Shown piece by piece: positions 25,101-51,954 of a DNA stretch of 64,000 nt; within the stretch, counting starts at the first letter, position 1; every line of letters begins with the position of its first letter. Origin of the DNA: Streptomyces spectabilis (GTDB taxonomy: Bacteria > Actinomycetota > Actinomycetes > Streptomycetales > Streptomycetaceae); contig NZ_CP023690.1 in the NCBI RefSeq assembly GCF_008704795.1, positions 1,116,001-1,180,000 on the forward strand, written 5' to 3'. The translations under genes were made by a program, and so were the position numbers. The notes below the pieces were generated by a model. It searched no databases. It was not told the origin of the DNA and saw nothing but the letters and a program-made list of their open reading frames with translations.

Positions 25101-28100
25101 GGGACAGCTGCCGCTGGGCCTCCCCCTCCGCCATGCCGCCACCGGCCCACGGGCCCCAGGCCACGGCCGTCCCCGGCAGGCCGCGCGCGGTGCGGTGCTC
25201 GGCGAGTGCGTCGAGGCACGCGTTCGCGGCGCTGTAGGCGGCCTGGCCGCCGCTGCCCCAGGTACCGGCGATCGAGGAGTACGACACGAACGCGTCGAGC
25301 GGTGTGTCGGACAGCAGCTCGTGCAGGTGCGCGGCGCCCGCCACCTTCGCGGTGACCACGTCCGCGAACCACGCGAGGTCGGTCTCCGCGATGGGGACAC
25401 TGCCGTTGAGACCGGCCGCGTGTACGACGGCACGGACCGGGTCGCCTGCGGCGGCGAGACCGCCTAGCAGGGCGGCGACCCCGTCCTTGTCGGCGACGTC
25501 GACGGCGGCGAGGGTGACGCGTGCGCCGAGTCCGACGAGTTCGGCCTCAAGGTCCGCGGCGCCTTCGGCGGCCCGGCCCCGGCGGCTCGCCAGCACAACG
25601 TGCTCCGCGCCGTTCGCCGCCAGCCACCGGGCGGCCGTGGCGCCCAGGGCGCCGAGACCGCCGGTCACCAGGACCGTCCCGCCCGGCCTCCAGCCGGAGC
25701 CCGCGGCGGTCCGCTCGGCCCGCTCGGTCCGCTCGGCCCGCCGGAGCCGGCGTGCGAAGACTCCGGCAGCGCGCACGGCGACCTGGTCCTCCGGTCCGCC
25801 GAGCACACCGCACAGCCGTGCGGCCGCTTGTTCGTCCAGCGTCTCCGGCAGGTCGACCAGGCCGCCCCAGCGACCGGGGTGCTCCAGCGCCACGGTCCGG
25901 CCGAGACCCCACACCATCGACTGCGCGAAGCCCGCGACCGTGTCGTCGGCGACTGCCGACACCGCGCCCGAGGTCACGCACCACAGCGGCGCGGACACGT
26001 CCGCGTCACCGAGCGCCTGGACCAGCGCGAGGGTGACCGCGACGCCGTTCGGCACCGCGGGGTGGTCAGGGTGCGGCGACTCGTCGAACGCCAGCAGCGA
26101 CAGGACGCCGCCGACCTCCTCGCGCGTGGTCGCGGCCCGCACCGCGTCGGCCAGCTCCGCGCGGCCCGCCCCGTTCGCCGCGACCGTGACGAGGGCCAGG
26201 CCGCGGTCCTTCAACAGCTCGCCGAGCGCGTCGGCGCGCCCGTCGCCCTCGGGCGCCACGACCAGCCACGTACCCGAAGGGAGCGTGGTCGTCGCCGGGT
26301 CACCGACGGCCTTCCAGTCGACGGCGTAACGCCACTTGTCCACCGTCGACTTCTCGCGGCTCTGGCGCCGCCACGACGACAGCAGCGGCAGCACGGCACG
26401 CAGCGAGTCGCTCATGCCTTCGTCCATGCCTTCGTCGGTGATGCCCAGGGACGCCGCGAGAGCGGTCGCCTCCTCGCTGTCCACCGCCGCCCAGAACCGC
26501 GCCTCCTCCGCGTCCGGTACGGCGGCTTCGCCGGTGCCGGGCCGGGCGTCCAGCCAGTAGCGCTGGTGCTGGAAGGCGTACGTGGGCAGGTCCACGCGCC
26601 GCGCACCGCTGCCCGCGAAGTAGGCGGCCCAGTCGACCGCCACGCCGCGCGCGTGCAACGCGCCGACCGTGGTGACGAGGGCGGCTTCCTCGGCCCTGTC
26701 GGCCCGCAGCACCGGTACGAACCGGGCGTCGGGCGCCGACTCCTGGCCGAGTGCCGACAGTGTGCCACCCGGACCCACCTCGACGAACGTGGCCACACCC
26801 TCGGCCGTGAGCGTCGTCACGGCGTCCGCGTAGCGCACCGATTCGCGTACGTGGCGCACCCAGTACTCCGGCGATCCGAGTTCCTCGGTGGTCGCACGGG
26901 CGCCGGTGAGTGTCGACACGATCGGGATCGTGGGCGCCTCGTACGACACGGTCTCCAGGACGGCCCGGAAATCGGCCAGCATCGGGTCCATCAGCGGCGA
27001 GTGGAAGGCGTGGCTCACCTTCAGCCTGGTGACCTTACGGCCCGCCGCACGCCACCGCTCGCCCACCGCTTCCACATCAGCGGCGGCACCGGAGATGACC
27101 ACCGAGGAGGGGCCGTTGACCGCCGCGATGCCCACCGTCTCCGGCAGATCCGCTGCGACTTCGGCTTCCGTGGCCTGGATCGCGACCATCGCACCGCCCT
27201 GCGGCAGCGCCTGCATCAGCCCGGCACGCGCCGACACCACCTTCACGGCGTCGACCAAGGACCACACGCCTGCCACGTGCGCGGCAGCCAGCTCACCGAT
27301 GGAGTGGCCCGCCAGTACGTCCGGGCGGACGCCCCAGGACTCAAGAAGACGGAAGAGTGCGACCTCGACGGCGAACAGCGCGGGCTGTGTCACCCCCGTC
27401 TCATTGAGTGCGTCGGCGTCCTCGCCGAACAGCACGTCTCGGACCTCAGGACCGAACTCCGCCAGTACGCGGTCCAGCGCCTCGGCGAACACCGGGAAGT
27501 GGTCGGCCAGTTCACGGCCCATACCAAGCCGCTGCGACCCCTGACCCGAGAACAGGAAACCCACCCGGCCAGGCCCATCGGCCACACCGGTGACCACAGC
27601 ACCGCTTGTCTGCCCCTCGGCCACAGCTGCCAAGGCAGCCCGGAACTCGGAGCGGTCGGTACCGACCACCACCGCACGGCGCAGCAGAGCCGACCGCGAC
27701 GTCGCGAGCGAGTAGCCGACATCGACGGGCGCGTACTCGTCCAGCACGGACAGCAGACGTTCGGCCTGGGCACGCAACGCGGGCTCGTCGCCCGCCGACA
27801 GCACCCACGGCACCAAACCGTCGTACACAGGCTCCGGAGCGAGTTCCTGCTCGGGTGCCACCTCGGGGGCCTGCTCGATGACGGTGTGCGCGTTGGTGCC
27901 GCTGAACCCGAAGGACGACACACCCGCCCGCCACGGCCGGTCCACCGCAGGCCACTCACGCTCACCCGTGAGCAGTTCCACCGCTCCGGCGGACCAGTCC
28001 ACGTGCGTCGACGGCTCGTCCGCGTGCAGCGTGCGCGGCAGCACACCATGCCGCATCGCCATCACCATCTTGATCACACCCGCTACACCGGCCGCAGCCT

Positions 28101-31100
28101 GAGTGTGACCGATGTTCGACTTGATCGAGCCCAGCCACAGCGGGCGGTCCTCAGGGCGATCCTGGCCGTAGGTGGCGAGGAGTGCCTGGGCCTCGATCGG
28201 GTCACCCAGCTTGGTGCCGGTGCCGTGCGCCTCCACCGCGTCCACATCGGACGGCTTGAGGCCCGCACTGGCCAGGGCCTGACGGATCACCCGCTGCTGC
28301 GACGGACCGTTCGGCGCCGTCAGACCATTGGACGCACCATCCTGATTCACCGCCGAACCCCGTACGACAGCCAATACTTGGTGACCGTTGCGCTGCGCGT
28401 CGGAGAGGCGCTCGACCAGCAGCATGCCGACGCCCTCACCCCAACTGGTGCCGTCGGCGCCCTCGGAGAACGCCTTGCAGCGGCCGTCCTGCGCGAGGCC
28501 GCGCTGACGGCTGAACTCGATGAACGCGCCCGGCGTGGACATCACCGTCACGCCACCCGCCAGGGCCAGCTCGCACTCGCCCGAACGCAGCGCCTGCACC
28601 GCCAAGTGCAGCGCCACCAGCGACGACGAACACGCCGTGTCCACCGTCACCGCAGGACCCTCGAAGCCGAACGTGTACGACAGACGGCCCGAGGCCACGC
28701 TGGCCGAGTTGCCGGTCGCCATATAGCCGCCCACATCTTCGGCGGCGGCGCCCACCACGAGCCCGTAGTCCTGCGCGTTCGACCCCACGAACACGCCGAC
28801 GCGCTCACCGCGCAGCGACGCCGAGTCGACCCCGGCCCGCTCCAGGAGTTCCCAGGAGGTTTCGAGGAGCAGCCGCTGTTGCGGGTCCATCGCGAGGGCC
28901 TCACGCGGCGAAATCCCGAAGAAGCCCGCGTCGAACCCGGAGACGTCCGACAGGAAGGCGCCCGACCTCAGGTAGGTCGTCCCCACGGCGTCGGGGTCCG
29001 GGTCGTACAGCGCGTCGACATCCCAACCACGGTCGGTCGGGAACTCCGTCACCGCGTCCCCGCCCTCGGTCACCAGGCGCCACAGGTCCTCAGGCGACGC
29101 GACCCCGCCCGGGAAACGGCAGCTCATCGCGACGATCGCGATCGGATCGTCGGACACCGCCGCAACGGGCCCCGCGACCGTGACGTCGAGCACCTTGCCC
29201 AGCAGTTCGGCACCCAGGTGTGCCGCAAGGGCGGCAGGGGTCGGGAAGTCGAAGACCAGCGTGGACGGCAGGGTCAACTCGGTCGCCGCGCCAAGGTGGT
29301 TGCGCAGCTCGACCGAGCTGAGTGAGTCGAATCCCAGCTCCCGGAAGGCGCGATCGGGCGCGACGGCGTGCGCCGAACTGTGCCCGAGCACGGCGGCGAC
29401 GTGGCCGAGCACGAGGTCGAGGAGTGCCTTGTCGCGTTCGGCCTCGGTCAGGTCTGCCAGGGACTGCGCCAGGGCGGACCCGGCGGCGGAGCCGGACTCG
29501 GCGGTCCTGCGCGCCGTGCCCCGCACCAGACCGCGCAGCAGGTGAGGCACCGGCTGGGTGCGCGCTTGCCTGCGCAGGGTCGGGAAGTCCAGCGGCATCG
29601 GCGCCACCAGGGCCCGCCCCGTGGAGCCGGCCGCGTCGAACAGCGCAAGGCCCTCGGCGGGGGCGATCGGGGTCGCGCCGCCGCTGGTGATGCGGCGTAC
29701 GTCAGTCTCGTCGAGGCTTCCGGCCATGCCGCCGGACGTCTCCCACAGGCCCCATGCCAGCGAGGCCGCGGGCAGACCCTGGGCACGGCGGTGCTGCGCG
29801 AGCGCGTCCAGGAACGTGTTCGCCGCCGCGTAGTTGCCCTGCCCCGGAGCCCCGAAGACACCCGAAGCCGACGAGAACAGCACGAACGCCGACAGGCCGA
29901 GACCGGCGGTCAGCTCATGCAGATGCCACGCCGCGTCGACCTTCGGCCGGAAGACGGTGCCGATCCGCTCGGGCGTGAGCGAGCCGATCACCCCGTCGTC
30001 CAGTACGCCTGCCGTGTGCACAACGGCGGTCACAGGGTGCGCGGCCAGGAGGGCCGCCACCGCCTCGCGCTCCGCCACATCGCACGCCGCGAACACGACC
30101 TCCGCGCCCTGGGCGGTCAACTCGTCCCGCAGCTCCGCAGCGCCTTCGGCCTCGCCACCGCGCCTGCTGACCAGGAGGAGGCTTCGTACACTGCGCTCGG
30201 CGACCAGATGCCGGGCCACCAGACCACCCAACGTGCCCGTCGCACCCGTGATCAGCACGGCACCCGCGCCGAAGCCAGGGTCATCCACCACCGACTGCCG
30301 CGCCCGAACCAGACGCGGAGCACAAGCCACACCCGAACGCACCGCCAACTGCGGCTCCCCACTCCCCAACACCGAAGGCAGCACATCGACCGAAGCCACC
30401 TCCTCGTCCAGGTCCACCAGCACAATCCGGTCAGGGTTCTCCGACTGAGCCGACCGCACCAGACCCCACACCGCAGCCTGCGCAAGATCCCGCACGCCCT
30501 CGTCAGAAGTCGTGGCGATCGCACCCCTGGTCACCACAACCAGACGCGCCCCCTCAAACCGCTCATCAGCCAGCCAAATCTGCACCGCGGCAAGCGCCCA
30601 ACACGCCGCCTCACGCGCGCCATTCACCGGATCCGAAGCAGAAGTAACCGGGCAGGACAGAACGACGAAGTCCGACAACTCCCCATCCTGCGCCTGCCCC
30701 AGCCTCTCCAGAGAGGACCACTCAACGCCCGGAACGTCGCCATCGGGCAGGGCTATCTGCGCCCAGTCGATGCCGAAGAGCGCGTCGCCACGATCACCAC
30801 CGGAGAACTGGTCCAGCGACACCGGGCGCAGGACCAGCGAGTCGACTGTGGCGACCGGGGCACCGGTCCCGTCGGCGACGGCCAGCGACACCCCGTCCGC
30901 GCTCGTGGGCGCCAGCCGCACCCGCAGCACCGTCGCACCCGAAGCGTGCAACCGCACACCCGACCACGAGAACGGCAGCCTGCCCAGCCCTTCGACCTCA
31001 CCCATCAGCCCCATCGCATGCAGCGCCGCATCGAGCAGCGCCGGATGCAGCCCGAAGCCCTCCGCCTGCACACCCTCCGGCAGAACGACCTCAGCGAACA

Positions 31101-34100
31101 CCTCATCACCCGTACGCCAAGCAGCCCGCAGCCCCCGGAACACCGGGCCATACGCGAAGTCAGCACGGTCGTAGAACCCCTCAAGGTCCACCACCTCCGC
31201 CCCAGGAGGCGGCCACGCGACCAGCGAAACCCCGTCCGAACGCCCGCCCTCACCCAGCACACCGGTGGCATGCAGCGTCCACACACGCCCCTCGTCAACG
31301 TCACCCGCACTGGAGTAGAAACTCAACTCACGCCGGCCGGAAGGATCCTCGGCTCCTACCCACACCTGCACCCGCACCGCACCGCCCTCGGGCAGGACGA
31401 GAGGCACCTCAAGGGTCAGCTCCTCCACCAGGTCACACCCGACCTGATCCCCCGCCCGCACCGCCAGCTCCACAAACGCCGAACCCGGCAACACCACCGA
31501 ACCCAAAACCTCATGATCAGCCAGCCACGGATGCGACTGAACCGACAACCGGCCCGTCAACAGCACACCATCCGTGCCCGCAAGGCCGACACTCGCGCCC
31601 AACAGCGGATGCTCCGCCGCACCCAGCCCGGCCGCCGACACATCGCCCGCCAACGGCAGCGCGTCCAGCCAGTAGCGCTCACGCTGGAACGCGTACGTCG
31701 GCAACTCCACCCGCCGACCACCACGACCAGCGAAGAAGACGGCCCAATCGACAGTCACGCCCCGCGCGTGCAACGCGCCGACCGTGGTGACGAGGGCTAC
31801 CTCCTCCGGCCGGTCGGCCCGCAAGGCAGGCAGGAACAACGCATCGGGCGCGCTGCCCGCACCAAGAGCGGACAGCGTCCCGCCCGGCCCGACCTCGACG
31901 AAGGTGGCCACACCCTCAGCCGTGAGCGTGCCCACGGCATCGGCGAACCGCACCGACTCGCGTACGTGGCGCACCCAGTACTCCGGCGAGCCGAGTTCCT
32001 CGGTGGTCGCCCGAACGCCGGTGAGCGTCGACACGATCGGGATCGCAGGCGCCCCGTATGACACCCCCTCCAGCACACGGCGGAAGTCGTCCAGCATGGG
32101 GTCCATCAGCGGCGAGTGGAAGGCGTGGCTGACCTTCAGCTTGGTGACCTTACGGCCCGCCTCGCGCCAGCGCTCGCCCACCGCTTCCACGTCAGCGGCG
32201 ACACCGGAAACGACCACCGAGGAGGGGCCGTTGACCGCCCCGATGCCCACGGCCTCAGGCAGATCCGCTGCGACTTCGGCTTCCGTGGCCTGGATCGCGA
32301 CCATCGCACCGCCCTGCGGCAGCGCCTGCATCAGCCCAGCCCGCGCCGACACCACCTTCACGGCATCCGCCAGCGACCACACACCCGCCACATACGCGGC
32401 AGCCAACTCACCGATCGAATGACCCGCCAGCACGCCCGGGCGTACACCCCACGACTCCAGAAGGCGGAACAGCGCCACCTCCACCGCGAACAGCGCGGGC
32501 TGCGTCACCCCCGTCTCATTCAGCGCATCGGCATCCTCACCGAACAACACCTCACGGACCTCAGGACCGAACTCCGCCAACACCTCATCCAGCGCCTCAG
32601 CGAACACCGGGAAACGGTCCGCCAGTTCACGCCCCATACCCAGCCGCTGCGACCCCTGACCCGAGAACAAGAAGCCCACCCGGCCAGGCCCATCGGCCAC
32701 CCCCGTGACCACAGCCCCGCTCGCCTGGCCCTCAGCCACCGCCTCCAGCGCGGCCAGCAGCTCCGACGAGTCGGCACCGACCACCACCGCGCGATGCTCC
32801 AGCGCCGCACGCGAGAACACCAGCGAACGCCCCACGTCCGCCACCGACAGATCCGCAGACTCCTCCACGAACGACCGGAGCCGCGCGGCCTGCGCCCGCA
32901 GCGCCTCGCCGGACCGCGCCGACAGCACCCACGGCACGACGCCAGGCTCCACCGGTACGGCCTCGACGGGCGCCGCCTCGGGGGCCTGCTCGATCACAGC
33001 GTGCGCGTTCGTCCCGCTGAACCCGAACGACGACACACCCGCCCGCCACGGCCGATCCACCACAGGCCACTCACGCTCACCCGTAAGCAACTCCACCGCA
33101 CCAGCCGACCAGTCCACATGCGACGACGGCTCATCCACGTGCAGCGTGCGCGGCAGCACACCGTGCCGCATCGCCATCACCATCTTGATCACACCCGCCA
33201 CACCGGCCGCAGCCTGCGTATGACCGATGTTCGACTTCACCGAACCCAGCCACAGCGGGCGGCCCTCAGGGCGGCCCTGGCCATAGGTGGCGAGCAACGC
33301 CTGCGCCTCGATCGGGTCACCCAGCTTCGTACCCGTGCCGTGCGCCTCGACCGCGTCCACATCACCAGGGGCCAGCCCAGCACTGGCCAGCGCCTGACGG
33401 ATCACGCGCTGCTGCGAGGGACCGTTCGGCGCCGTCAGACCGTTCGACGCACCATCCTGATTCACCGCAGAACCACGTACGACAGCCAACACCTGATGGC
33501 CATTCCGCTGCGCGTCGGAGAGGCGCTCCACGACCAGCATGCCGACGCCCTCACCCCAACCCGTGCCATCAGCACTGTCGGAGAACGCCTTGCACCGACC
33601 ATCCACCGACAGCCCCCGCTGACGGCTGAACTCCACGAACGCGGCGGGCGTGGACATCACTGTCACGCCACCCGCCAACGCCAGTTCACATTCGCCCGAC
33701 CGCAGCGCCTGGACCGCCAGGTGCAGCGCCACCAGCGACGACGAACACGCCGTGTCCACCGTCACCGCAGGACCCTCGAAGCCGAACGTGTACGAGAGGC
33801 GACCAGAGATGACGCTCGCCGCGCTGCCGGTGCCCAAGTAGCCATCGACGCTGTCCGGCGCGGACATCATCAGCGTGGTGTAGTCCTGGCCGTTCGTACC
33901 GACGAACACACCCGACTGGCTGCCGCGCAGTGCGTTCGGGTCGATGCCCGCCCGCTCGAACACCTCCCAGGAGGTCTCCAGGAGCAGCCGCTGCTGCGGG
34001 TCCATCGCCAACGCCTCACGCGGCGAGATCCCGAAGAAGTCCGCGTCGAAGTCCGCCACCCGGTCGAGGAAGGCACCCCTGCGGGAGTACGACGTACCGA

Positions 34101-37100
34101 CACCCGCGGCGTCCGGGTCGGGGGCGTACAGCGCCTCCAGGTCCCAGCCGCGGTCGGTCGGGAACTCCGTGACCGCGTCGCCGCCCGACAGGAGTACGTC
34201 CCACAGGTCCTCGGGCGACTCGACGCCACCGGGGAAACGGCAGGCCATCGCCACGATCGCGATCGGCTCGTCCGTCGCTCCGGGGACGGCGAGCGGCGCG
34301 GAGTCCGCGGGGGCCACACCGGAGAGTTCGGTGCGCAGATAGGCGGCCAGGGCGGTCGCCGTCGGGTAGTCGAACACCACGGACGCGGGCAGGGTGAGAC
34401 CGGTCGCCTCGCCGAGCCGGGCGCGCAGCTCCACCGCCGTCAGGGAGTCGAAGCCCAACTCCCGGAACGCACGCGTAGGAGAGAACGCGTCGCCGGAGAC
34501 GTGTCCGAGCACGGTGGCCGCCTCGTACCGGACCAGCTCCGTGAGCTGCCGCTCCTGCTCGGCCCCGGTCAGGCCTGCCAGGCGGCGGGCGAGTGCCGAC
34601 GTGCCGTCCCGCTCCGCCGGGGCCGCGTCGAACTCGGCGCGGAATCCGGGCAGTTCGCCCAGGAGGGGGCTGGGCCGCCGCGCGGTGAAGGTGTCGGCGA
34701 ACCTGGCCCAGTCGACATCGGCGATGGTGACCTGCGTGTCGCCGTGGTCAAGGGCGGTTCCGAGCCCGGCGAGCGCCGCGTCGGGGGCCATGATGGTCAG
34801 GCCGCCGCGCTGGAGGTGTGCGGCCTGGCCCGAGTCCTCGACCATGCCGCCACCGCCCCACGGCCCCCACGCGACCGCGGTGGCGGGCAGGCCCGCCGCC
34901 CTGCGGTGGGTGGCGAGGGCGTCCAGGTAGGCGTTCGCCGCGCCGTAGGCGGCCTGGCCGCCGCTGCCCCACACACCGGCGATGGACGAGAACAGGACGA
35001 AGGCGTCCAACGGCCGGTCGGCAAGGAGTTCGTGCAGGATCCTCGCGCTGCCGGCCTTGGCCGCCAGCACGTGGGCGAAGTCCGTGAGGTCGTCGGGGTC
35101 GAGGTCGGCGAGGGCGGCCGGGCGCTCGACGCCCGCCGTGTGGACGACGGCGGTGAGCGACGGAAGGCCCGCAAGGAGCGCCGCGACGGCGTCCCGGTCC
35201 GTCGCGTCGCAGGCGGCGACGGTGACGCGGGCGCCGAGCCCGACGAGTTCGGCCTCAAGGTCCGCGACGCCCTCGGCCTCGGCGCCACGACGGGACGCCA
35301 ACACCAGGTGCTCGGCCCCGCGCTCCGCCAGCCAGCGCGCCACGCGGCCGCCCAGGGCGCCTGTGCCTCCGGTGACCAGGACCGTGCCGCGCGGCGACCA
35401 GCCTTCCCCGGGGGCGTCGCCCAGCGGTGCGGGCAGCAGCCTGCGGCCGAGGATCTCGTTGCCGCGCACGGCGATCTGGTCCTCGCCGGTCGCCCCGGTG
35501 AGTGCCGAGGCGAGGAGGTCCCCGGTCGTCTCGTCCTCCGCCTCGGGCAGGTCGACGAGGCCGCCCCAGCGGCCGGAGTGCTCAAGGGCCGCCACCCGAC
35601 CGAGGCCCCACAGGGGCGCCTGTTCGAACCCGGCCACCGCGTCGCCCTCGGCCGCTGCCACCGCGCCCGAGGTCAGGCACCACAGCGGCGCGGACACGTC
35701 CGCGTCGCCGAGCGCCCGTAACAGGCCGATCGTGGCCGCGAGCCCCGCGGGCACGGTCGGCGCGCCCGCGCCCGCGCTGGCGAGCCCGAGCAGCGAGACG
35801 ACTCCGCGGGGAGCGGGCACGCCGTCGAGCTGCTCCGTCCAGTCGACCGCCGCCGGGTCCACGCGCAGGATGTGCGCGTCCGCACCGTTACGGGTCAGCG
35901 CCTCGCCCACCCACTCGGCGCGGCCCTCGCCGACGGGTGCCACGACGAGCCAGGAGCCGTCGAGGCGCCGGGACTTGGCGGCGGCGGGCCGCCACTCGAC
36001 CCGGTAGCGCCAGCCGTCGGCGGTGGAGCGGTTCCGCTGCTTCGTGCGCCACGCGGAGAGGCGGGGCAGGACCGCGCTCAGCGGGTCGTCGGACGACACG
36101 CCCAGCGTCCGGGCAAGATCGGCGGGATCGCCTTCCTCCACGGCCTCCCAGAACTTCGCCTCCGCGGGCGACGTCCGCTCGCCGGCCTCCTCGTCGGCGG
36201 CCGGGGCGTCGAGCCAGTAGTACTCGCGCTGGAAGGCGTACGTCGGCAGGTCCACCCGCCGGGCCCCGCTGCCGTCGAAGCAGGCGGCCAGGTTCGCCGT
36301 GACACCGCGTACGTGCAAGTGGCCGACGGCGGTGGTGAGGGCGACGAGTTCGGTCCTGTCCCCGCGCAGGGCGGGGACGAAGGTGGCCTCCGGGGCGTTG
36401 GACTGCCCGAGGCCGGACAGCACACCGCCGGGGCCTATCTCCAGGAAGACGTCGACACCCTGCTCACGCAGCGCCGTGACCGCGCCGTGGAACCGTACGG
36501 ACTCCCGTACGTGGCGCACCCAGTACTCCGGCGAACCGAGTTCCTCGGCGGTCGCCCGCACGCCGGTCAGCGTCGACACGATCGGGATCGTGGGCGCCTC
36601 GTACGACACGGTCTCCAGGACGGCCCGGAAGTCGTCCAGCATCGGGTCCATCAACGGCGAGTGGAAGGCGTGACTCACCTTCAGCCTGGTGACCTTGCGA
36701 CCCGCCCCACGCCAGCGCTCCCCCACCGCCTCCACATCAACGGCGACACCCGAAACGACCACCGCAGACGGGCCGTTCACCACCGCGATACCCACCGTCT
36801 CCGGCAGATCCGCGGCGACTTCCGCCTCAGTGCCCTGAATCGCGACCATCGCGCCGCCCGCAGGCAGCGCCTGCATCAGCCCCGCACGCGCCGACACCAC
36901 CTTCACGGCGTCGGCCAAGGACCACACACCCGCCACATACGCGGCGGCCAGCTCACCGATGGAGTGACCCGCCAGCACGTCCGGGCGTACGCCCCACGAC
37001 TCCAGGAGACGGAACAGCGCCACCTCGACCGCGAACAGCGCTGGCTGCGTCACCCCGGTCTCGTTCAGCGCGTCGGCGTCCTCGCCGAACAGCACCTCAC

Positions 37101-38922
37101 GGACCTCAGGACCGAACTCCGCCAACACCTCATCCAGCGCGTCGGCGAACACCGGGAAACGGTCGGCCAGTTCACGGCCCATGCCAAGCCGCTGCGACCC
37201 CTGGCCCGAGAACAGGAAGCCCAGGCGGTGGTGTTCCGTCTCTCCCACCACGACGCCGTGGCCGCCGCGCCCTTCGGCGAGCGCGGTGAGACGGTCCGCG
37301 GTGGTGGCCGGGTCCTCGGCGAGGACCACGGCGCGGTGCTCGAACGCCGCCCGGGTCGTGGCCAGCGAGAAGCCGACGTCCGCCGGGTCGAGCGCGGTGG
37401 AGTCCGTCACGGTGGCCAGGAGGCGCTCGGCCTGGGCGCGCAGGGCGTCGGGGGTCCGGCCGGACAGCACCCACGGCACGACGGCGGCGGCAGGGGCGGC
37501 GGGCCGTTCGGCGTCCGCCGGGGGCGTCTGGTCGGTGGCGGTCGCCTCCTCCAGGATGATGTGGGCGTTCGTACCGCTGACGCCGAACGAGGACACACCG
37601 GCGCGGCGCGGTTCGTCGGCCGCCGGCCACGGCTGACGCTCGGTCAGCAGCGCGACAGTGCCCGCCGACCAGTCGACGTGGCTGCTCGGTTCGTCGATGT
37701 GCAGGGTGCGCGGGAGCACGCCGTGCCGCATCGCCATGACCATCTTGATGATGCCGCCGACCCCTGCGGCCGCCTGGGCGTGGCCGATGTTCGACTTCAG
37801 GGACCCCAGCCACAGCGGCCGGTCCTCGGCCCGGTCCTGGCCGTAGGTGGCGATGAGGGCCTGGGCCTCGATGGGGTCGCCGAGCGTGGTGCCGGTGCCG
37901 TGGGCCTCGACCGCGTCGACCTGGTCGGGGGTGAGGCGCGCGTTCGCGAGGGCCTGGGTGATCACTGCCTGCTGCGAGGGCCCGTTGGGCGCCGTCAGGC
38001 CGTGGGACGCGCCGTCCTGGTTGACGGCCGAGCCGCGGACCACCGCGAGGACGGGGTGGCCGTTGCGGCGGGCGTCGGAGAGGCGCTCCACCAGCAGCAT
38101 GCCGACGCCCTCGCCCCAGCCGGTGCCGTCGGCGCCGTCGGAGAACGCCTTGCACCGGCCGTCCTGTGCGAGGCCGCGCTGACGGCTGAAGTCGACGAAC
38201 GTACGGGGCGTGGACATGAACGTGGCGCCGCCCGCGAGCGCGAGCGAGCACTCCTCGCGGCGCAGCGCGACCATCGCCAGGTGCAGGGCCACGAGCGACG
38301 ACGAGCACGCCGTGTCGACCGTCACGGCGGGTCCGACGAGGCCGAAGGTGTAGGCGATGCGGCCGGACGCGATGCTGCCCGCGCTGCCGTTGGCGAGGAA
38401 GCCCTCGAACCCTTCGGGCGCCTGCGGCAGGCGTGCCGCGTAGTCGTTGTACATCACGCCCGCGAACACGCCGGTCCGGGTGTCCCTGGCCTGCGCCGGG
38501 TCGATGCCCGCCCGCTCGAAGACCTCCCAGGAGGTCTCCAGGAGCAGCCGCTGCTGCGGGTCCATCGCCAGGGCCTCGCGCGGGCTGATCCCGAAGAACG
38601 CCGGGTCGAAGCCCGTGGCGCCCTGGAGGAAGCCGCCGTGCCGGGTGATCGAGGTGCCCGCGTGGTCCGGGTCGGGGTCGTAGAGCGCGTCGACGTCCCA
38701 GCCGCGGTCGGTGGGGAACTCCACGACGGCGTCCCCGTCGTCGGCCAGCAGCCGCCACAGGTCTTCCGGCGACGCGACGCCTCCGGGGTAGCGGCAGCTC
38801 ATCCCGATGATGGCGATCGGCTCGTTGTCGCGCTCCTCGACCTCACGCAGGCGTCGGCGTGCGGTGCGCAGGTCCGTGGTGGCCCGCTTGAGGTAGTCGC
38901 GGAGCTTGTCCTCGTTCTCCAT
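19171..38922 (-). CDS. Modular type I PKS, modules 3 to 6
   Basis: Second PKS protein, 6,583 residues. ATG at 38922-38920 is chosen because AAGGAG lies 10 bases upstream and the N-terminus ([20 protein letters not shown]) is a typical docking coiled coil directly before the KS; the frame stays open further upstream inside the end of gene A, but that part is not coding. Domains: module 3 KS 33-455, AT 565-880, KR 1178-1365, ACP 1440-1520; module 4 KS 1550-1977, AT 2080-2395, DH 2432-2700, KR 2887-3060, ACP 3170-3245; module 5 KS 3257-3680, AT 3784-4100, KR 4414-4600, ACP 4707-4770; module 6 KS 4795-5215, AT 5322-5640, DH 5677-5950 (catalytic His replaced), KR 6152-6340 (catalytic Ser replaced), ACP 6440-6510. 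The C-terminal tail ends [14 protein letters not shown] and should dock to the module 7 protein. Gene A ends 53 bases upstream. Confidence 0.97.
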   Translation of the reverse strand: MENEDKLRDYLKRATTDLRTARRRLREVEERDNEPIAIIGMSCRYPGGVASPEDLWRLLADDGDAVVEFPTDRGWDVDALYDPDPDHAGTSITRHGGFLQGATGFDPAFFGISPREALAMDPQQRLLLETSWEVFERAGIDPAQARDTRTGVFAGVMYNDYAARLPQAPEGFEGFLANGSAGSIASGRIAYTFGLVGPAVTVDTACSSSLVALHLAMVALRREECSLALAGGATFMSTPRTFVDFSRQRGLAQDGRCKAFSDGADGTGWGEGVGMLLVERLSDARRNGHPVLAVVRGSAVNQDGASHGLTAPNGPSQQAVITQALANARLTPDQVDAVEAHGTGTTLGDPIEAQALIATYGQDRAEDRPLWLGSLKSNIGHAQAAAGVGGIIKMVMAMRHGVLPRTLHIDEPSSHVDWSAGTVALLTERQPWPAADEPRRAGVSSFGVSGTNAHIILEEATATDQTPPADAERPAAPAAAVVPWVLSGRTPDALRAQAERLLATVTDSTALDPADVGFSLATTRAAFEHRAVVLAEDPATTADRLTALAEGRGGHGVVVGETEHHRLGFLFSGQGSQRLGMGRELADRFPVFADALDEVLAEFGPEVREVLFGEDADALNETGVTQPALFAVEVALFRLLESWGVRPDVLAGHSIGELAAAYVAGVWSLADAVKVVSARAGLMQALPAGGAMVAIQGTEAEVAADLPETVGIAVVNGPSAVVVSGVAVDVEAVGERWRGAGRKVTRLKVSHAFHSPLMDPMLDDFRAVLETVSYEAPTIPIVSTLTGVRATAEELGSPEYWVRHVRESVRFHGAVTALREQGVDVFLEIGPGGVLSGLGQSNAPEATFVPALRGDRTELVALTTAVGHLHVRGVTANLAACFDGSGARRVDLPTYAFQREYYWLDAPAADEEAGERTSPAEAKFWEAVEEGDPADLARTLGVSSDDPLSAVLPRLSAWRTKQRNRSTADGWRYRVEWRPAAAKSRRLDGSWLVVAPVGEGRAEWVGEALTRNGADAHILRVDPAAVDWTEQLDGVPAPRGVVSLLGLASAGAGAPTVPAGLAATIGLLRALGDADVSAPLWCLTSGAVAAAEGDAVAGFEQAPLWGLGRVAALEHSGRWGGLVDLPEAEDETTGDLLASALTGATGEDQIAVRGNEILGRRLLPAPLGDAPGEGWSPRGTVLVTGGTGALGGRVARWLAERGAEHLVLASRRGAEAEGVADLEAELVGLGARVTVAACDATDRDAVAALLAGLPSLTAVVHTAGVERPAALADLDPDDLTDFAHVLAAKAGSARILHELLADRPLDAFVLFSSIAGVWGSGGQAAYGAANAYLDALATHRRAAGLPATAVAWGPWGGGGMVEDSGQAAHLQRGGLTIMAPDAALAGLGTALDHGDTQVTIADVDWARFADTFTARRPSPLLGELPGFRAEFDAAPAERDGTSALARRLAGLTGAEQERQLTELVRYEAATVLGHVSGDAFSPTRAFRELGFDSLTAVELRARLGEATGLTLPASVVFDYPTATALAAYLRTELSGVAPADSAPLAVPGATDEPIAIVAMACRFPGGVESPEDLWDVLLSGGDAVTEFPTDRGWDLEALYAPDPDAAGVGTSYSRRGAFLDRVADFDADFFGISPREALAMDPQQRLLLETSWEVFERAGIDPNALRGSQSGVFVGTNGQDYTTLMMSAPDSVDGYLGTGSAASVISGRLSYTFGFEGPAVTVDTACSSSLVALHLAVQALRSGECELALAGGVTVMSTPAAFVEFSRQRGLSVDGRCKAFSDSADGTGWGEGVGMLVVERLSDAQRNGHQVLAVVRGSAVNQDGASNGLTAPNGPSQQRVIRQALASAGLAPGDVDAVEAHGTGTKLGDPIEAQALLATYGQGRPEGRPLWLGSVKSNIGHTQAAAGVAGVIKMVMAMRHGVLPRTLHVDEPSSHVDWSAGAVELLTGEREWPVVDRPWRAGVSSFGFSGTNAHAVIEQAPEAAPVEAVPVEPGVVPWVLSARSGEALRAQAARLRSFVEESADLSVADVGRSLVFSRAALEHRAVVVGADSSELLAALEAVAEGQASGAVVTGVADGPGRVGFLFSGQGSQRLGMGRELADRFPVFAEALDEVLAEFGPEVREVLFGEDADALNETGVTQPALFAVEVALFRLLESWGVRPGVLAGHSIGELAAAYVAGVWSLADAVKVVSARAGLMQALPQGGAMVAIQATEAEVAADLPEAVGIGAVNGPSSVVVSGVAADVEAVGERWREAGRKVTKLKVSHAFHSPLMDPMLDDFRRVLEGVSYGAPAIPIVSTLTGVRATTEELGSPEYWVRHVRESVRFADAVGTLTAEGVATFVEVGPGGTLSALGAGSAPDALFLPALRADRPEEVALVTTVGALHARGVTVDWAVFFAGRGGRRVELPTYAFQRERYWLDALPLAGDVSAAGLGAAEHPLLGASVGLAGTDGVLLTGRLSVQSHPWLADHEVLGSVVLPGSAFVELAVRAGDQVGCDLVEELTLEVPLVLPEGGAVRVQVWVGAEDPSGRRELSFYSSAGDVDEGRVWTLHATGVLGEGGRSDGVSLVAWPPPGAEVVDLEGFYDRADFAYGPVFRGLRAAWRTGDEVFAEVVLPEGVQAEGFGLHPALLDAALHAMGLMGEVEGLGRLPFSWSGVRLHASGATVLRVRLAPTSADGVSLAVADGTGAPVATVDSLVLRPVSLDQFSGGDRGDALFGIDWAQIALPDGDVPGVEWSSLERLGQAQDGELSDFVVLSCPVTSASDPVNGAREAACWALAAVQIWLADERFEGARLVVVTRGAIATTSDEGVRDLAQAAVWGLVRSAQSENPDRIVLVDLDEEVASVDVLPSVLGSGEPQLAVRSGVACAPRLVRARQSVVDDPGFGAGAVLITGATGTLGGLVARHLVAERSVRSLLLVSRRGGEAEGAAELRDELTAQGAEVVFAACDVAEREAVAALLAAHPVTAVVHTAGVLDDGVIGSLTPERIGTVFRPKVDAAWHLHELTAGLGLSAFVLFSSASGVFGAPGQGNYAAANTFLDALAQHRRAQGLPAASLAWGLWETSGGMAGSLDETDVRRITSGGATPIAPAEGLALFDAAGSTGRALVAPMPLDFPTLRRQARTQPVPHLLRGLVRGTARRTAESGSAAGSALAQSLADLTEAERDKALLDLVLGHVAAVLGHSSAHAVAPDRAFRELGFDSLSSVELRNHLGAATELTLPSTLVFDFPTPAALAAHLGAELLGKVLDVTVAGPVAAVSDDPIAIVAMSCRFPGGVASPEDLWRLVTEGGDAVTEFPTDRGWDVDALYDPDPDAVGTTYLRSGAFLSDVSGFDAGFFGISPREALAMDPQQRLLLETSWELLERAGVDSASLRGERVGVFVGSNAQDYGLVVGAAAEDVGGYMATGNSASVASGRLSYTFGFEGPAVTVDTACSSSLVALHLAVQALRSGECELALAGGVTVMSTPGAFIEFSRQRGLAQDGRCKAFSEGADGTSWGEGVGMLLVERLSDAQRNGHQVLAVVRGSAVNQDGASNGLTAPNGPSQQRVIRQALASAGLKPSDVDAVEAHGTGTKLGDPIEAQALLATYGQDRPEDRPLWLGSIKSNIGHTQAAAGVAGVIKMVMAMRHGVLPRTLHADEPSTHVDWSAGAVELLTGEREWPAVDRPWRAGVSSFGFSGTNAHTVIEQAPEVAPEQELAPEPVYDGLVPWVLSAGDEPALRAQAERLLSVLDEYAPVDVGYSLATSRSALLRRAVVVGTDRSEFRAALAAVAEGQTSGAVVTGVADGPGRVGFLFSGQGSQRLGMGRELADHFPVFAEALDRVLAEFGPEVRDVLFGEDADALNETGVTQPALFAVEVALFRLLESWGVRPDVLAGHSIGELAAAHVAGVWSLVDAVKVVSARAGLMQALPQGGAMVAIQATEAEVAADLPETVGIAAVNGPSSVVISGAAADVEAVGERWRAAGRKVTRLKVSHAFHSPLMDPMLADFRAVLETVSYEAPTIPIVSTLTGARATTEELGSPEYWVRHVRESVRYADAVTTLTAEGVATFVEVGPGGTLSALGQESAPDARFVPVLRADRAEEAALVTTVGALHARGVAVDWAAYFAGSGARRVDLPTYAFQHQRYWLDARPGTGEAAVPDAEEARFWAAVDSEEATALAASLGITDEGMDEGMSDSLRAVLPLLSSWRRQSREKSTVDKWRYAVDWKAVGDPATTTLPSGTWLVVAPEGDGRADALGELLKDRGLALVTVAANGAGRAELADAVRAATTREEVGGVLSLLAFDESPHPDHPAVPNGVAVTLALVQALGDADVSAPLWCVTSGAVSAVADDTVAGFAQSMVWGLGRTVALEHPGRWGGLVDLPETLDEQAAARLCGVLGGPEDQVAVRAAGVFARRLRRAERTERAERTAAGSGWRPGGTVLVTGGLGALGATAARWLAANGAEHVVLASRRGRAAEGAADLEAELVGLGARVTLAAVDVADKDGVAALLGGLAAAGDPVRAVVHAAGLNGSVPIAETDLAWFADVVTAKVAGAAHLHELLSDTPLDAFVSYSSIAGTWGSGGQAAYSAANACLDALAEHRTARGLPGTAVAWGPWAGGGMAEGEAQRQLSRRGLLALPPELAVGAIADAVGGDRASTVVANVDWERFAPAFTIGRPSPLLADLAEAQAAVTDGAAAPEGSEEPDAEGAELRRRLTALDSVKRWELMRGLVVEQAAAVLGHASAGAVDPDRAFRELGFDSLTAVELRNRLTAASGLTLPATVVFDYPSPATLAEHLLTEVLEPHGGPLPAANTAMAGASDEPIAIVSMACRFPGGVTSPEDLWDVLLAGGDAVSEFPSDRGWDLEALYDPDPESVGTSYSRRGAFLDRVAEFDAGFFGISPREALAMDPQQRLLLETSWEVIERAGIDPNTVRGERVGVFVGSNVQDYGLVLDGAAEDVGGHVATGSAASVMSGRLSYTFGFEGPAVTVDTACSSSLVALHLAVQALRSGECELALAGGVTVMSTPGAFIEFSRQRGLSTDGRCKAFSDGADGTGWGEGVGMLVVERLSDAQRNGHQVLAVVRGSAVNQDGASNGLTAPNGPSQQRVIRQALASAGLKPSDVDAVEAHGTGTKLGDPIEAQALLATYGQDRPADRPLRLGSVKSNIGHTQAAAGVAGVIKMVMAMRHGVLPRTLHADEPSSHVDWSAGAVELLTGEREWPVVDRPWRAGVSSFGFSGTNAHAVIEQAPEAAPVEAVPVEPGVVPWVLSARSGEALRAQAARLRERLEREADVSVADVAHSLRSRSTFDHRAVLVGLDREEFLSGLTALADGREAPNVVTGAAEDLGSDVVFVFPGHGSQWVGMALELLESSPVFRARMQECARALEEHVDWTLLAAIRDPELMERLDVVQPALFAVMVSLAATWRSWGVEPSAVLGHSQGEIAAACVAGALSLEDAARLAVVRSKALTALAGHGGMVSVALGVDAVRELIAPWAGQLAVGVVNGPAAVVVSGDVAALDELVEVCAENGVWTRRVQADYAPHSHHVERVEAELLEGLADVVPRSGDVPYFSPLTGGWLDTRELDAAYWYRSLRQPVEFADSVSALVAEGFKTFVEASPHPVLAAGLGELVGSGGVVAGSLRRGDGGRARLLTSAAGLFVRGGRVEWDLPDARRVDLPTYAFQRERHWPTTSYAATGDVTSAGLGRVDHPVLVAVTELADSEGLVFSGRLSLRTHPWLTDYRVLGAALLPGAAYADLVLRAGDHVGCASLDDLVLETPLVLPERDGVQVRLSLDGPDASGRRAFTVDSRGDGGGEWTRHATGALAAGAEPVTDDLVAWPPAEAEPVDLDDHYVTVAASSGLDHGPAFQGLRAAWRKGDEVFAEVALDDGLADDGYGLHPALLDGALHAIGLGVSAPGLPFSWAGVRLLATGATTLRVRLTPVGVDAVAVLVTDGTGQPVAAVDELSLRPLSADQLNLARSAHRDSLFEVKWVPTPDAAPEPGTWAVLGDDTAGLAHALTAAGEPVDEHGDLAALRAAVDAGMPVPRCVAVTPGEGAANSREATSRTLGLLQRWLADDRFTESRLVLLTSGAIAAGADEDVPDLVRAPVWGLVRAAQSEHPARFVLVDVDGHEKSLSRLPAAVATGEPQIAVRNGTASVARLARLAVPAEAPEPEAFAPDSTVLITGGLGVLGGVTARHLVTRHGVRNLVLTGRRGPATPGAQQLRAELEELGARVTVVACDVSERAEVAALLAEHPVTAVVHTAGVLDDGVIESLTPEHVDRVLGPKADAARHLHELTLGTDLTAFVLFSAVAGVFGSPGQGNYAAANAYLDALAQHRRAAGLPATSLAWGLWAEASGITGHLDEADVQRMARGGLAPLTSEDGMALFDAARATGAATAVPAAIDLAALRARPEQVRPMLRGLVPTPARRTARSGGGSGTVPLAQRLAGLTEAEQDRALVHLVRTHTAAVLGFAGPDAVEADRAFKELGFDSLTGVELRNRLDAEVESRLPATLVFDHPNPAALAAHLRTTVLADGGTPAAGVLSELNKLSVTISKLDPHDELAGDIRLRLRSLLSTWDDKEPEAAADDLSAATLDDVFDIIDEELGKS
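19400..24537 (-). other. PKS module 6: KS-AT(methylmalonyl-type)-DH(inactive)-KR(B-type, catalytic Ser to Ala)-ACP
   Basis: KS about 23290-24537, AT about 21960-22955, DH about 21080-21890, KR about 19930-20465, ACP near 19540. The AT has GHSQGE and [11 protein letters not shown], closest to the methylmalonyl YASH signature. The DH reads [14 protein letters not shown], with Tyr (codon 21778-21780) for the catalytic His. The KR has TGGLGVLGG and the LDD motif but reads [10 protein letters not shown]: the Ser 13 residues before the catalytic Tyr is Ala (codon 20068-20070). Expected product: beta-keto or beta-hydroxy, alpha-methyl. Confidence 0.85.
24590..29150 (-). other. PKS module 5: KS-AT(malonyl)-KR(A-type)-ACP
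   Basis: KS about 27900-29150 (DTACSSS near 28645), AT about 26580-27570 (GHSIGE near 27305, HAFHSPLM near 27005; malonyl), no DH, KR about 25150-25680 ([27 protein letters not shown], no LDD, so A-type), ACP with [11 protein letters not shown] near 24720. Expected: a beta-hydroxyl. Confidence 0.88.
29185..34275 (-). other. PKS module 4: KS-AT(malonyl)-DH-KR(B-type)-ACP
   Basis: KS about 32990-34275, AT about 31700-32680 (GHSIGE near 32425, HAFHSPLM near 32120; malonyl), DH about 30830-31625 with [14 protein letters not shown] and LLDAALH both intact, KR about 29745-30260 ([28 protein letters not shown] motif), ACP with [11 protein letters not shown] near 29320. Expected: an alkene. This module supplies the intact reference for the frameshifted module 7 DH. 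Confidence 0.9.
30280..31680. repeat. Intragenic high-identity tract, copy in module 4 (DH to KR linker)
   Basis: Partner of 15,000-16,400. Its part from about 30,835 to 31,030 is also nearly identical to 10,440-10,630 in module 8, while the neighbouring part matches module 7, so the copies are mosaics of one another. Confidence 0.85.
34325..38828 (-). other. PKS module 3: KS-AT(malonyl)-KR(A-type)-ACP
   Basis: KS about 37560-38828 (Cys motif near 38310), AT about 36240-37220 (GHSIGE near 36965, HAFHSPLM near 36660; malonyl), no DH, KR about 34830-35390 ([26 protein letters not shown], no LDD, so A-type), ACP with [15 protein letters not shown] near 34440. Expected: a beta-hydroxyl. Confidence 0.9.
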
Positions 38923-38975
38923 CTGGCGTGTGCTCCTTACAGCGGTGCGGGCGGGCTCTGCGCGGTCCGGCCTGG

Positions 38976-51872
<12,897 letters not shown>

Positions 51873-51954
51873 GGCAGTCTCCGCCCCCGTGAGTCGTTCA
51901 TGAGAACTGAACGCGTGGTTGCTTGGCCCGGATTGGGTCGAGCCTTTCTCAGCC